A DNA stretch of 64,000 nt from Planctomycetaceae bacterium (GCA_019636285.1 JAHBXV010000002.1:124001-188000); one strand, 5' to 3'; positions 1-8,865 are shown, counted from the first letter of the stretch. Notes: generated by a model not told the origin, from the sequence alone. Numbers and translations: made by a program.

Positions 1-1
1 A

Positions 2-436
2 AGTTGTGCCGCGGCCGCCTGTGCCTATCACCAGGTGGAGTTCGATGAGATCGTCGAGTTTGACCTCAAGCCCGCCTGGGTGCGCTCGCGCGGGCTGGTG
101 CTCGAACTCATCTTTCGTAACCTGCTCGACAACGCCATCAAATACGGCGGCGAGCCTCCCCGCGTGCAAGTCCAGGTGACGAGCGGCGACCGCGGGCATG
201 TCAGCATTCGCGTGATCGACAACGGGGCCGGTGTTCCGCCAGAATTGCGGAAGCGGATTTTCGGTCTGTTTTTCCGAGGCGGCACCGAGTTGACGCGGCG
301 GCGGAAAGGGACGGGGCTGGGGCTGTATATCGCTCATACGCTGGTGCGGAAGCTGAAAGGGCGCATCAGCGTTCATGATCGCACCGATGGACCGGGCAGC
401 GTGTTTGAGGTGGATCTTCCCGGAAGGACGGGATGA
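2..436 (+). CDS. Sensor histidine kinase, C-terminal ATPase part (5' end outside window)
   Basis: The reading frame is open from the first bases of the window, so only the last part of a longer sensor kinase is present. It holds a HATPase_c catalytic domain: an N box (NLLDNAIKYGGEPP), a G1 box (DNGAGVPPELRKRIFGLFF) and a G2 box (GTGLGLYIAHTLV). By family it would bind ATP and phosphorylate a His upstream of the window, then pass the phosphate to the regulator encoded next. The two genes overlap by four bases (ATGA), which points to one operon and a cognate pair. The sensor domain and the phospho-acceptor His are not visible, so the stimulus is unknown. Confidence 0.93.
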   Translation, partial: SCAAAACAYHQVEFDEIVEFDLKPAWVRSRGLVLELIFRNLLDNAIKYGGEPPRVQVQVTSGDRGHVSIRVIDNGAGVPPELRKRIFGLFFRGGTELTRRRKGTGLGLYIAHTLVRKLKGRISVHDRTDGPGSVFEVDLPGRTG

Positions 437-1200
437 TGCGAATTCTGATTGTCGAAGACGAAGACGGTCTGAGAACCGGCCTGACGTTCAACTTCGAGCA
501 GGAAGGGTTCGAAGTCCTCACGGCCACCGACGGCGCCGCCGCGCTCGAAATCTTCAGGACTGCCGATCCTCCGATTGACCTGGTCATTCTTGATCTGATG
601 CTGCCGGGCATGAGCGGCTATGAAGTCTGCACGGCGATCCGGGAGGAAAATCATGTCATCCCGATCCTGGTTCTGAGCGCTCGAACCCTCAGCGAAGACA
701 AGATGCGGGCGTTTGATTGCGGGACCGATCAATACATCACCAAACCCTTCGCGCTTCCGGAGCTCATCAATCGCGTGAAAAACTTGATGGAGCGCCATCG
801 GACGCTGCTTCAGGCGCGCCGGGCTCCTCCGCCGGAATCGTCATCGCCCACGATCTGTCAGTTTGATGGCGTGACGGTCAACCTGTTGACGTTTCAGGTC
901 ATGGTGCGCGGCAAGACCTACGATCTGACGCGGCTCGAGATGCAGTTGCTCAAGTACTTTCTCGAGAACCCCGATCGCGTTTTGTCCCGGCACGAAATTC
1001 TGGAGAACGTGTGGGAGGACAGTGCCGATGTCACCACGCGCACCATCGACAACTTCGTCTCGCGTCTGCGGAAGCTGCTCGAACCCGATCCGGCGCGTCC
1101 GAAAATGATCCTGTCGGTGCGCGGCACCGGGTATCGGTTCGTTCCGCCAGAGCCACCGGCAAACACCGAACCGAAGTCAAAGTCGACTTCCGACTCTTAG
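433..1200 (+). CDS. OmpR/PhoB-family response regulator
   Basis: The 255-residue protein has a receiver domain at about 1-120 (acidic pocket EDED, phospho-acceptor D54 in LVILDLMLPG, Lys in the ITKPF motif) followed by a winged-helix output domain at about 140-240 ending in the usual ILSVRGTGYRF wing. It is a DNA-binding transcription factor activated by phosphorylation. The start overlaps the stop of the upstream kinase gene; two tandem ATG codons (433 and 436) are equally possible starts. The C-terminal tail after the wing is short, Pro/Ser-rich and probably unstructured. Target genes cannot be inferred. Confidence 0.95.
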   Translation: MMRILIVEDEDGLRTGLTFNFEQEGFEVLTATDGAAALEIFRTADPPIDLVILDLMLPGMSGYEVCTAIREENHVIPILVLSARTLSEDKMRAFDCGTDQYITKPFALPELINRVKNLMERHRTLLQARRAPPPESSSPTICQFDGVTVNLLTFQVMVRGKTYDLTRLEMQLLKYFLENPDRVLSRHEILENVWEDSADVTTRTIDNFVSRLRKLLEPDPARPKMILSVRGTGYRFVPPEPPANTEPKSKSTSDS

Positions 1201-1252
1201 CCGGGAGCAGCCTTCAAACCGTGCCGTTCCCCGTAGCGGTGAAGGGTGTCCA

Positions 1253-2962
1253 TTACGGGATCCAGCGAACGCGGCTCCAATCGGGGAGCCTGAGTACCAT
1301 TTCCCGGCTTCCCACCCGCAACTTTCCCGGCTTCGACGGCAGATGGACTAGAAACGGCTTTCCAATAATCAGGTGCTCGGGAACCGGGGCGTCGTACCAG
1401 CGACGGCTGTCGTGCGAGACCGGACTGTTATCCCCCAGCACGAAATACTCGCCGGCTCCCAATTGATAGGGAGCATCAATTCCGTTGCGGCCGCCCGAAC
1501 TGGTGTAATGGACATCGCGATACAACCGCACGTTTGAAACAACCGCATCCAGGCCGCGACCGCCAAAGCGAGCGGGAAGAAACTGCCGCGGGCGGTCCGA
1601 AAGGCTCCCCAGCGGTAACGGCGGCAACAGCGGCTGGCTGTTGACGGCCACGAGCAACTGGCGATCGAACAGCGAGACCAGCACGGTGGCGGGGCCGGGC
1701 GAAAGGCCCGAGGGGAGGCCAGCCGTCGCGATCGGACGTTCATCGCTCGATCGGTGAATCCGCACGTCGCCACGCGAGAAGTCAAACAGCACGCGGTACG
1801 TGTCCAATCCATCCTGAAGCTCGACCGCAAACTCGCCCAGGCCAGAAAGAACCTGGAGTTGCAACTCAAGCATGATGTCGCGGACGTCAACTTCTCCTGG
1901 CTCTTCATCCGGCGGGTTGTAACCGTATCGGTCGAGCAGTGGCCGCGAGTGCGATCGCGTATAGAGTTCGTTCGCCGCTTCGCGAAAAGGCTCATCACCC
2001 GTTCCCGCAAGCAATAACTCTCGGATCTCGGGTGTCAACGGGATGCGGGCCGTCAGCACTCCCGCATCGGGATCAAATTCCAGCCCTGCCGGCGGAATGG
2101 ATGTTGGATCAAGATCGTCGGGCCATTCCGAAAGCGGGACGTTGACGGCTTCGGTCACTTCGCCCGGGTAATACCCCATCCAATGGAGAGAGTCCTCGGA
2201 ACTCCCCTTGCTCTGGGCGTCCTTCAGCGTGAATTCACCCCAGTTCGATTGCCACCCGGTGCCAGCCTCGGAAGTACCGGCTGACTGCCAGCGCGCGGCA
2301 TGGCCTGACTTCACGGCCGGTCGAAAATCGGCGTCATGCACGAGGATCCGGGTCTGCAACTGGTCGTCCAACGATTTGTGGACCAGTTCGCCATTGATCT
2401 CGACGTCTCCTCGCACCAATCGAATCCGCTCCGTTGGCAGGCCGATCACTCGCTTCACGTAGGCTTCGCTGGGTTTGCCCGGATTCTTGAAAACGATGAC
2501 TTCCCAGCGACGCGGCTGACGGAAGTTGAACGCTTGTTTGGAGACCAGCAACTGGTCGCCGTGGTTGCGCGGCACATCGCCCACCTGGATTCCGGACTGA
2601 TCGCAGTTGGGGCAGGTGGCGTGCGTGCGGGAGCGCGCTGTCGACTCGGATTCTTCATCGGGATCGGTGTCGTACGCCACGCCGAACGGAAACGTGCAAC
2701 CGCATGTCGGGCAGGTCACCCGTTTGTGATATCCCAAAAGTGACGGGGCCATCGAGCCCGTCGAAATCATGTAGCCTTCGGCCGCGAACGTCCGGAACAG
2801 AACCACGGCGAGAATCAGGCTGATGAACGCCTCGGTCACGGCACGCAGCGGACTCCGTCGGTCGAGTGAATCGACCGGTTCGATGCGAACGGCGGACTCG
2901 TCAAACGCGGTTCGCTCGCGCGGGTCGATCGACGGCGGCGCGGGAGTCGAACCAATCATCAC
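1253..2962 (-). CDS. lepB: Signal peptidase I, unusually large with internal insertions
   Basis: This membrane peptidase removes signal peptides from exported proteins. One membrane segment lies at about 43-62. The catalytic Ser is S70 (ISTGSMAPS), the general-base Lys is K170 (AYVKRVIGLP), and the conserved GDNS...DSRRW box is at 510-522. At 569 residues it is about twice the usual length. Two insertions account for this: a CxxC...CxxC zinc-ribbon-like segment (C84, C87, C117, C120) just after the catalytic Ser, and about 300 residues between the Lys region and the GDN box. Part of the second insertion (about 370-490) looks like a beta-sandwich (LamG/jelly-roll) domain. The insertions could position substrates or bind envelope components, but this is inference. 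The neighbouring phosphoesterase is on the same strand, about 200 bases upstream. Confidence 0.92.
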   Translation of the reverse strand: MMIGSTPAPPSIDPRERTAFDESAVRIEPVDSLDRRSPLRAVTEAFISLILAVVLFRTFAAEGYMISTGSMAPSLLGYHKRVTCPTCGCTFPFGVAYDTDPDEESESTARSRTHATCPNCDQSGIQVGDVPRNHGDQLLVSKQAFNFRQPRRWEVIVFKNPGKPSEAYVKRVIGLPTERIRLVRGDVEINGELVHKSLDDQLQTRILVHDADFRPAVKSGHAARWQSAGTSEAGTGWQSNWGEFTLKDAQSKGSSEDSLHWMGYYPGEVTEAVNVPLSEWPDDLDPTSIPPAGLEFDPDAGVLTARIPLTPEIRELLLAGTGDEPFREAANELYTRSHSRPLLDRYGYNPPDEEPGEVDVRDIMLELQLQVLSGLGEFAVELQDGLDTYRVLFDFSRGDVRIHRSSDERPIATAGLPSGLSPGPATVLVSLFDRQLLVAVNSQPLLPPLPLGSLSDRPRQFLPARFGGRGLDAVVSNVRLYRDVHYTSSGGRNGIDAPYQLGAGEYFVLGDNSPVSHDSRRWYDAPVPEHLIIGKPFLVHLPSKPGKLRVGSREMVLRLPDWSRVRWIP

Positions 2963-3163
2963 CCAGGAAGCCTCCGTGCGAATTCAAAACGGGAAGCGTT
3001 GACCCGGACGACATTTGTGTTCGTCTCGCGACCATCGTCACGCTGCTGGCACCAAGGCCGCAGACTTCCCACCCTGCCGATTGTAGAACGAAGCCCCGTT
3101 TCGGGGGAAGCGGGGAGTTCGGCGGCTCCTGGCCAGTCGCAGCGGCGATTTCGACGTCATCCA

Positions 3164-3871
3164 TCAAGAGACGCTTGTGGGACGCCCGCCGTTCCGCAGC
3201 GTCTGCTCGGCGTACCAGGCGGTTTTCTCATCGAGGCCTGAATTTCGGATGGACTCGACAGCCGCGTCGATGTCGTACTCGACCCGTTCAAAGCGGACAA
3301 CACCATCTTCGACCACGGCATATGCCGCCCGGGGGTCGCCATCGCGCGGCTGACCAACGCTTCCCGGGTTAATCAGTTGCGTGTCGCCGAATGTCAGGTG
3401 CAGCGGAATGTGAGTGTGGCCCACGCAAACGAAGTCGGCCTCAACCCCTTGCAGGCGGGCATTCCAGCCCTGGGGATCATCCTGGAGGTATTCATCGAGC
3501 GGATCGCGCGGCGTCGCATGAACCAGGTGAAACCGTTTTCCGCCAAGCACCAAAGTCTGCGTGACCGGTAATCGAGCCAGAAACTTGAGCTGTCGCGAAT
3601 TGAGCTGCCGCCGATTGAGCGGACGCGTCGCCCATGCCAGTTGTTTCATGCCGCCAGCCGTCGGCTTTGTCGGGACCGCCTCGATCAGTGCGTGGTCGTG
3701 GTTGCCGCGAATGGCAGCCGTGGCGTTCTGTTGAACCCAGTCAATGCACGAAGCGGCATCCGCTCCGTACTCGACAAGGTCGCCGAGACAGAAACAGGCA
3801 TCGAACGGTTCGCGAATCGCGGCCAACGCGGGCCAGTTCGCGTGGATGTCGGCAAGGAGAAGTATTTTCAT
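3164..3871 (-). CDS. Calcineurin-like metallophosphoesterase (YfcE/MJ0936 type)
   Basis: The 235-residue protein has every metal-binding motif of the calcineurin-like phosphoesterases: D8/H10 in LLADIHANW, GD(L) at 30-31, GNHDH at 56-60, a mid-protein His in HLVHATP, and GHTH near the end (VGHTHIP). It would hydrolyse phosphodiesters or phosphomonoesters using two metal ions; family members act on cyclic nucleotides or remain uncharacterised. The ATG at 3871 is preferred because it puts the first metal motif at residue 8, as in the family; an upstream extension to 3916 has no family support. It is cytoplasmic, with no signal peptide. Confidence 0.9.
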   Translation of the reverse strand: MKILLLADIHANWPALAAIREPFDACFCLGDLVEYGADAASCIDWVQQNATAAIRGNHDHALIEAVPTKPTAGGMKQLAWATRPLNRRQLNSRQLKFLARLPVTQTLVLGGKRFHLVHATPRDPLDEYLQDDPQGWNARLQGVEADFVCVGHTHIPLHLTFGDTQLINPGSVGQPRDGDPRAAYAVVEDGVVRFERVEYDIDAAVESIRNSGLDEKTAWYAEQTLRNGGRPTSVS

Positions 3872-4084
3872 CGTCGGGCAGCATAGACATTGTCGCTCCG
3901 GGAATCGAGTTTTCACGGGAGTCGCGGCCGCATCGCCGAATCTTCAGCGCCGCATGGGCCTGGCCGTGCGGCCCCCAGTTCGCGGCATACTGGCGGTTCG
4001 CGAAACGGCAGCGGTAGAATGTTCGGGCGTCCGCAATTCTGTACAAGATGACACGATGAACAGGCAGATTGACGGGGGACTTCG

Positions 4085-5239
4085 ATGCGGTGTGTTTGCG
4101 AAACGACAAGAGCCTTCGGGCTCGGCCTTTTGTTGATCCCAGCCGCGATCGGCATGGCCGCGGAAACGACCGACAAGGCGATTGAGGCGATTCGGGCAGT
4201 TGGTCCCCAGGGGGCCGGCAACGTCGCCGCGAGTGCAGCAGTGAAATCGCTGAGCCAAGGCAAAGTCGACGATCTTGTTCCCATTCTCGCGGGATTCGAC
4301 GGCGCGAATCCGTTGGCCACAAACTGGCTGCGCGCGGCGTTCGAATCGCTCGCTGACCGCATTCTTAAGAGCGGCGGCGAACTTCCGAAAGACCAACTCG
4401 AAAAGTTCATTCTCGATCTGAACAACTCGCCTGAGGCGCGACGGCTGGCGTACGAATGGCTGGTCCGCGTCGATCCAACCGCTACGGATCGCCTGATCCC
4501 GGGAATGCTCCAGGATCCGAATGCCGAGTTTCGACGCGATGCCGTGGCACGACTGATCGCGTCGGCCAAGGCTTTGAAAGACGACGGCAAAGACGGCGAG
4601 GCCGTTGCCGCCTACAAGGAGGCGCTCGCGGGAGCGGTCGACGACGATCAGGTGAAGGCGATCGTGGAGCCGCTCAAAGCCGCCGGAGTCGAGGTCGATC
4701 TGCAGCAGCACTTTGGCTTCCTCACCATTTGGAAGCTCATCGGTCCGTTTGACAACGTCAACCTTGTTGGCTTCGAAGCAGTCTATCCTCCCGAAGAGAA
4801 GCTGGATTTCGCGGCCAAATACGAAGGGAAGATGGGCGAGGTCAAATGGACAGAAGCCGCCACGAAAGATGATTACGGCGTGGTCGACCTCGCCGAAACC
4901 CTCTCCCCTTTCAAGGGGGCCGTCGTCTATGCCGCGACCGAGTTCGTCTCCGATCAGGAGCGGACCGTGCAGTTGCGTTTGGGAACTCCCAACGCGTGGA
5001 AGCTGTGGGTGAATGGCGAATTGCTATTCGCGCGAGACGAGTACCATCGCGGCATGCAACTCGATCAATACCGGGTCACCGCCAACCTGAAGCCAGGCCG
5101 GAACACGATTCTGCTGAAGGTCTGTCAGAACGAGCAGACCGAAGACTGGGCACAAGCGTGGCGATACCAGTTGCGAGTCTGCACTCCCGGTGGCGCTGCG
5201 ATTCTGTCGGCCGACTCGATGGAAACGACCTCGCGGTAA
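4085..5239 (+). CDS. Secreted protein with helical repeat region and C-terminal jelly-roll domain
   Basis: An N-terminal signal peptide is visible (hydrophobic FGLGLLLIPAAIGMAAE, likely cleaved after AMA-like small residues). Residues about 25-190 form an alpha-helical, HEAT-like region rich in short Ala/Leu helices. Residues about 220-375 resemble the galactose-binding-like beta-sandwich found in GH2-type sugar-binding domains (WKLWVNGELLF, then TANLKPGRNTILLKV). No catalytic residues are apparent. A GGGGGA ribosome site sits five bases before the ATG. The PQQ-propeller gene starts 63 bases downstream on the same strand, so the two are probably cotranscribed and both exported. The domain calls come from pattern reading and the substrate is unknown. 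Confidence 0.8.
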   Translation: MRCVCETTRAFGLGLLLIPAAIGMAAETTDKAIEAIRAVGPQGAGNVAASAAVKSLSQGKVDDLVPILAGFDGANPLATNWLRAAFESLADRILKSGGELPKDQLEKFILDLNNSPEARRLAYEWLVRVDPTATDRLIPGMLQDPNAEFRRDAVARLIASAKALKDDGKDGEAVAAYKEALAGAVDDDQVKAIVEPLKAAGVEVDLQQHFGFLTIWKLIGPFDNVNLVGFEAVYPPEEKLDFAAKYEGKMGEVKWTEAATKDDYGVVDLAETLSPFKGAVVYAATEFVSDQERTVQLRLGTPNAWKLWVNGELLFARDEYHRGMQLDQYRVTANLKPGRNTILLKVCQNEQTEDWAQAWRYQLRVCTPGGAAILSADSMETTSR

Positions 5240-5302
5240 ACCCAAAAACTCGTCGGTTCGCCGGACGTTCCAATCACTATTTTCCTGCGGGAGAAATCCG
5301 CG

Positions 5303-6523
5303 ATGACGATTCAGCGCATTTCCAGGGCCGCGGTTTACGGTCTGTTGTTGGGTGCCTCCGCAGTTCACGCGGGAGACTGGCGACAGTTCCGTGGTTCGGA
5401 TACTTCTGCCGTTGCCGACACGGAGGCCCCGCCAACCAAATGGTCCGCGAACGAAAACGTGTCCTGGCAGGTCGACCTGCCAGGACGCGGCCTTTCCAGC
5501 CCGATCATCGTGGGCGATCGCGTCTTTGTCACCGCCAGCAGCGGTTACCGCCAGGAGCGACTGCACGTTCTCGCGTATGACATCAGCAGCGGTCAACTCG
5601 CCTGGGAACGTCAGTTTCAGGCGACCGGTCGAACGGGCACGCATCCCAAGACGTCTGTCGCGGCACCCACTCCGGCGAGTGACGGCACCCGCATCTTCGC
5701 CTTCTTTTCCAGTAACGACCTGGTCTGCCTCGATCTGGATGGTCAGCTCCTCTGGTATCGCGGTCTGACGCACGACTATCCCAATGTCAGCAACAGTCTC
5801 GGAATGTCGTCATCCCCAGTAGTGATTGGTGAAACTCTCGTCGTGCAGGCCGAGAACGACAGCCAGTCTCTGGCCTTCGGCATCAACACCGCCACCGGCG
5901 AATCGCGCTGGACCCAGGAACGCCCCAAAAAGGCGAACTGGACCTCGCCGATTATCCTGTCGACCGATGGCGGACAATCGGGAGTTGTCGTGCTCCAGTC
6001 GTCGACGGGTCTGCATGCAATCGACCCGCTCAGCGGTGAAGTCAAATGGACCTATGCCGACGGCGCGTCGACCATCCCGTCGTCCGTCGCGGCGGGAGGC
6101 ATCGTCTACGCTCCCTCAAATGGCATCACCGCCATCAAGCCGCTTGCCGACAGCGCCGGTCCGGAAATCGTCTGGACAACCGGCCGCGTTCGTCCGGGCA
6201 CGGCCAGCCCGCTGGTCTACAACGGAAAGCTCTACACGCTCAACAACGCCGGTGTCGTGGTGTGCGCGTCGCTCGACAATGGCGATGTCGCCTGGCAGCT
6301 TCGGCTCGAGGGCCCGTTCAGCGGCAGTCCCGTCGCGGCGGCCGGCTACCTGTTCGCCGTCAATGAAAAAGGAATGGGTTTTGTCGTGAAGCCTGGCGAG
6401 AGCGAAGGAGAAATCGTCTCCGAAAATGATTTGGGAGAAACAATCCTCTGCACTCCCGCCATCGCCGACAACGCCATCTTCGTCCGTAGCGATTCCAAGC
6501 TCTGGAAGATCGCGGCGAAGTAG
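5303..6523 (+). CDS. Secreted PQQ-like beta-propeller repeat protein
   Basis: The 406-residue protein starts with a signal peptide (LLLGASAVHAGDWRQFRG). It continues as repeated PQQ-like blades with recurrent W-E/R-x2 strands and aspartate-rich turns (GQLAWERQF, GESRWTQER, GEVKWTYAD, GDVAWQLRL). The opening WRQFRG is typical of planctomycete outer-compartment propellers. It probably folds as a single seven- or eight-bladed propeller serving as a scaffold; these proteins mostly lack real PQQ dehydrogenase residues. A GGGAGA ribosome site is eight bases before the ATG. It follows the jelly-roll gene by 63 bases, suggesting one unit. Confidence 0.9.
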   Translation: MTIQRISRAAVYGLLLGASAVHAGDWRQFRGSDTSAVADTEAPPTKWSANENVSWQVDLPGRGLSSPIIVGDRVFVTASSGYRQERLHVLAYDISSGQLAWERQFQATGRTGTHPKTSVAAPTPASDGTRIFAFFSSNDLVCLDLDGQLLWYRGLTHDYPNVSNSLGMSSSPVVIGETLVVQAENDSQSLAFGINTATGESRWTQERPKKANWTSPIILSTDGGQSGVVVLQSSTGLHAIDPLSGEVKWTYADGASTIPSSVAAGGIVYAPSNGITAIKPLADSAGPEIVWTTGRVRPGTASPLVYNGKLYTLNNAGVVVCASLDNGDVAWQLRLEGPFSGSPVAAAGYLFAVNEKGMGFVVKPGESEGEIVSENDLGETILCTPAIADNAIFVRSDSKLWKIAAK

Positions 6524-6623
6524 CGGAGTGGATGAGGGGCGATCGTATTTTCTGATGTCTGACCGCTGATGGCCGACAGCTAATAAGTCACGAACCGAAT
6601 TCTCTCCTGGAAATTGCTCCACG

Positions 6624-7025
6624 ATGTCAAAACTGAAACTGGCCGGATGGATTCTGAGCATCCTCCTACTGCTCTTTATGTGCTTCAGCGCTTCCGGCAA
6701 ATTCCTGGACTGGGAAGGCAAGGAAGAGATGTTCGCCAAGATGGGCTTCACGACAGAGCTGATGTACCGAATCGGCGTCCTGGAAGTGGCCGTCGCGATC
6801 CTGTTCCTGATCCCGCGCACGGCCTTCCTCGGGGCCATTTTGCTGACTGGATATCTCGGCGGCGCGGTCGTCACTCATCTGCGCGTCAACGATCCCGCCT
6901 ACTTCCCCGTTATTATCGGAGTCGTCGTCTGGATCGCCCTGGGTCTGCGGAACCCCCTCATCTTCCTCCTGGCCCTCGGCCAGCAGCCGGTCATCAGGAC
7001 AAACGTCTCGGATGCGGCGAGTTAA
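6624..7025 (+). CDS. DoxX-family small integral membrane protein
   Basis: The 133-residue protein has four hydrophobic segments (about 7-25, 48-66, 74-92 and 98-118), with a short charged loop after the first (FLDWEGKEEMFAKMGF). This matches DoxX/DoxX-like (SURF4 clan) proteins. Some members act with thiol or quinone oxidoreductases, but most have no known role. The start is the first ATG with acceptable spacing; the ribosome site is weak. The gene converges on the minus-strand deacetylase, with only 20 bases between the stops. Confidence 0.85.
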   Translation: MSKLKLAGWILSILLLLFMCFSASGKFLDWEGKEEMFAKMGFTTELMYRIGVLEVAVAILFLIPRTAFLGAILLTGYLGGAVVTHLRVNDPAYFPVIIGVVVWIALGLRNPLIFLLALGQQPVIRTNVSDAAS

Positions 7026-7045
7026 GAAACTCGTCAGGCACGACT

Positions 7046-7999
7046 TTAGAACTCCCTGCACAGCGCGATGACCGAATCCGCCACCAGTCGGTAGCTTTGC
7101 CGCGTGTAGCCGCCGCTCAGGACCATCACGGTCGGCAGACCGCGTCGCCGTAGTTCGCGGACGACGTACAGATCTCGCTTCAAGATGGCTTTCGCCGACA
7201 GATTCAACTGCCCCAGCGGATCGCCTGTGAAGACATCCGTCCCGGCGTTGTAGATTGCCAGCCCGACCTTTGATCGGCCGACAGAGTCCAGGAACCCCGG
7301 CAGGCGCTGCTCGAGAAGACTTTGGTACTCGGCTTCCGTGCAGCGACTGCTGATCGGAATTGGGCAGTCGATTCTTTGGCGCGCGGCGACGTCGCCAGCG
7401 GGGTAGATCGACGCATGAAAAATGTCGAACAGGAAAACCCGAATATCGGTCCGGAACGTCGCACAGACACCATTTCCCTGATGGGCGTCGGTGTCGATAT
7501 GCACGACACGATCGTTCTTTGCCAATAGGTTTCGCTCACGTAAAGACCGGATTGCGATCGCGGCATCCGCATAGGCACAGAATCCTTCTCCTTGGCCGGG
7601 CTTGGCATGGTGAAAGCCGCCCCCCAGGTTGATGGCCAGCCCCTCTCGCAAAGCCGCTTCCGCCGCGAGAATCGTTCCGCGCGTTGCCCATCGCATAGGC
7701 AAGAGGACGTGTCGATCAACTAGCCATCCCGGTAGACGTCTCACGACGGGAAGTTCAAGCACCCGCGCGACAATCGCGGGGTTGCAAAGTTGATCCAGGT
7801 AATCCGGCGAATGAACCAGCAGTAGTTCTTCGCGATTCGTCGGCCGATCGACAGGCAGCAACAACTCCTTCGCCCTCGCCCCCAATGCACGGTGGATGGC
7901 CTTCCAGGCACGCCCATACTTCCGCGAATCAAACGGATGCAGCCGTTCGAGTCCATAGAACCCGATGTTGTAACGGCGAGTGTAAACGATCCGCGGCAT
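7046..7999 (-). CDS. Histone deacetylase family amidohydrolase (class IV/HDAC11-like)
   Basis: The sequence shows the zinc deacetylase hallmarks: the GGGFHHA active-site His pair, HIDTDAHQGNG carrying the Asp-x-His zinc ligands, a second ligand Asp in NAGTDVFTGDPLG, and the SGGY tyrosine loop near the end. The GGGFHH form and the 317-residue length are typical of the HDAC11/class IV branch and its bacterial relatives, which remove acetyl or longer acyl groups from lysines or small amines. The ATG at 7999 (MPRIVYTRRYNIGF) is preferred over an upstream codon because the family sequence starts there. Physiological substrates are not evident; a histone-like Lys/Ala protein is encoded elsewhere in this window (31109-31336). 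Confidence 0.9.
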   Translation of the reverse strand: MPRIVYTRRYNIGFYGLERLHPFDSRKYGRAWKAIHRALGARAKELLLPVDRPTNREELLLVHSPDYLDQLCNPAIVARVLELPVVRRLPGWLVDRHVLLPMRWATRGTILAAEAALREGLAINLGGGFHHAKPGQGEGFCAYADAAIAIRSLRERNLLAKNDRVVHIDTDAHQGNGVCATFRTDIRVFLFDIFHASIYPAGDVAARQRIDCPIPISSRCTEAEYQSLLEQRLPGFLDSVGRSKVGLAIYNAGTDVFTGDPLGQLNLSAKAILKRDLYVVRELRRRGLPTVMVLSGGYTRQSYRLVADSVIALCREF

Positions 8000-8038
8000 G
8001 GCAGTCTCGAAGGTGATTGCCGCCAATCATAAATCAAG

Positions 8039-8067
8039 AGAAGCCGGCGATGGCATCGCCGGCTTCT
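8039..8067 (-). terminator. Strong GC-rich hairpin, probable terminator
   Basis: A 12-bp perfect stem (GAAGCCGGCGAT, three-base loop, ATCGCCGGCTTC) is followed by T-rich sequence on both strands. It sits just upstream of the deacetylase start and downstream, on the minus strand, of the Cys-repeat gene. It therefore most likely ends minus-strand transcripts before the next gene. Confidence 0.55.
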
Positions 8068-8406
8068 TTCGTCTTTCCGAACGTCCGTAAAAGCGAAACA
8101 AGGTGGCGCTTCCGTCTTGGAGGCGTCACCTTATTTCAGGACTTGGCTGGTCGAGAGCGCTGTCGGGCGAACTGGTCGGGGAGGCGGTCCGGGGGAGTGT
8201 GCTGCTCCCCCGAACGGGGCCTCACGGTTCCGACCACTCAGTGTCAGCGGATGGTCAGGGTCTTAAAACTCGCTCGAAGGCTCGTGTGATTCAGCGTCCG
8301 TGATTCTGGCGTCGCGTGGGTCGCGAGTGGATGTTGCGAAGGCGGCACGACTTGGTAGCTCAACCCTTCGATTCAACTCGGCGACCCATCGACTGGGGCA
8401 TTCAAA
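8068..8406. other. Gene-free gap with two further long hairpins
   Basis: No credible gene is seen. A 14-bp stem with two G-U wobbles lies at 8100-8132 (AAGGTGGCGCTTCC against GGAGGCGTCACCTT, loop GTCTT); read on the minus strand it is followed by TTTCGCTTTT. A second fold lies at 8181-8223, with an 8-bp CGGGGGAG/CTCCCCCG stem inside outer GAGGC/GCCTC arms. Together with the hairpin at 8039-8067 these make three consecutive structures downstream of the Cys-repeat gene. Confidence 0.6.
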
Positions 8407-8865
8407 CTAGTTGCAGCAAGCAGCCGCGGGAACCGCACAGGTCGGCGCGGCAGCCGGAGCGCTGCACGTCGGGGCGGCGGCGGGAGCACAGCAGCTCGGG
8501 GCAGCGGCCGGAGCACAGCAGCTCGGGGCCGGAGCGCAGCAGTCGTTCGACTTCTTGCACTTGTGCTTGACCTTGCCGCACATATCCTTGAACCAGTTCT
8601 TCTTCGACTTGCAGCCGTGGTTGTGGCCACAGCAGTCCGTCACGACCGGAGCACAGCAGCTCGGCGCGGCGGCAACGGGAGCACAGCAGCTCGGGGCGGC
8701 CGGAGCCGGGGCCGGAGCGCAGCAGCTGGGAGCCGGAGCCGGAGCACAGCAGCTCGGCTCGGGAGCGCAGCAGTCGCTCTTGCCATGGTGGCGGAAAAAG
8801 CCCGCGTCAGCCGAGTTGAGGCCGGCAACACAGACCAAAGCAGCAGCAATCCAGGTGATCTTCAT
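8407..8865 (-). CDS. Secreted Cys-Cys-Ala-Pro repeat protein
   Basis: The 152-residue protein has a clear signal peptide ([21 protein letters not shown], cleavage before GFF). The mature part contains eight Cys-Cys-Ala-Pro units separated by Ala/Pro spacers in two blocks, around a central basic segment ([27 protein letters not shown]). About 24 cysteines remain after cleavage. No enzyme motif is present. A strong AGGAGA ribosome site lies about nine bases before the ATG. Similar Cys/Ala/Pro-repeat exported proteins are known from planctomycetes, but I know of no assigned function. Metal binding or disulfide cross-linking at the cell surface is a reasonable inference from the cysteine pairs. 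The repeats also open long false frames on the other strand. Confidence 0.85.
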   Translation of the reverse strand: MKITWIAAALVCVAGLNSADAGFFRHHGKSDCCAPEPSCCAPAPAPSCCAPAPAPAAPSCCAPVAAAPSCCAPVVTDCCGHNHGCKSKKNWFKDMCGKVKHKCKKSNDCCAPAPSCCAPAAAPSCCAPAAAPTCSAPAAAPTCAVPAAACCN

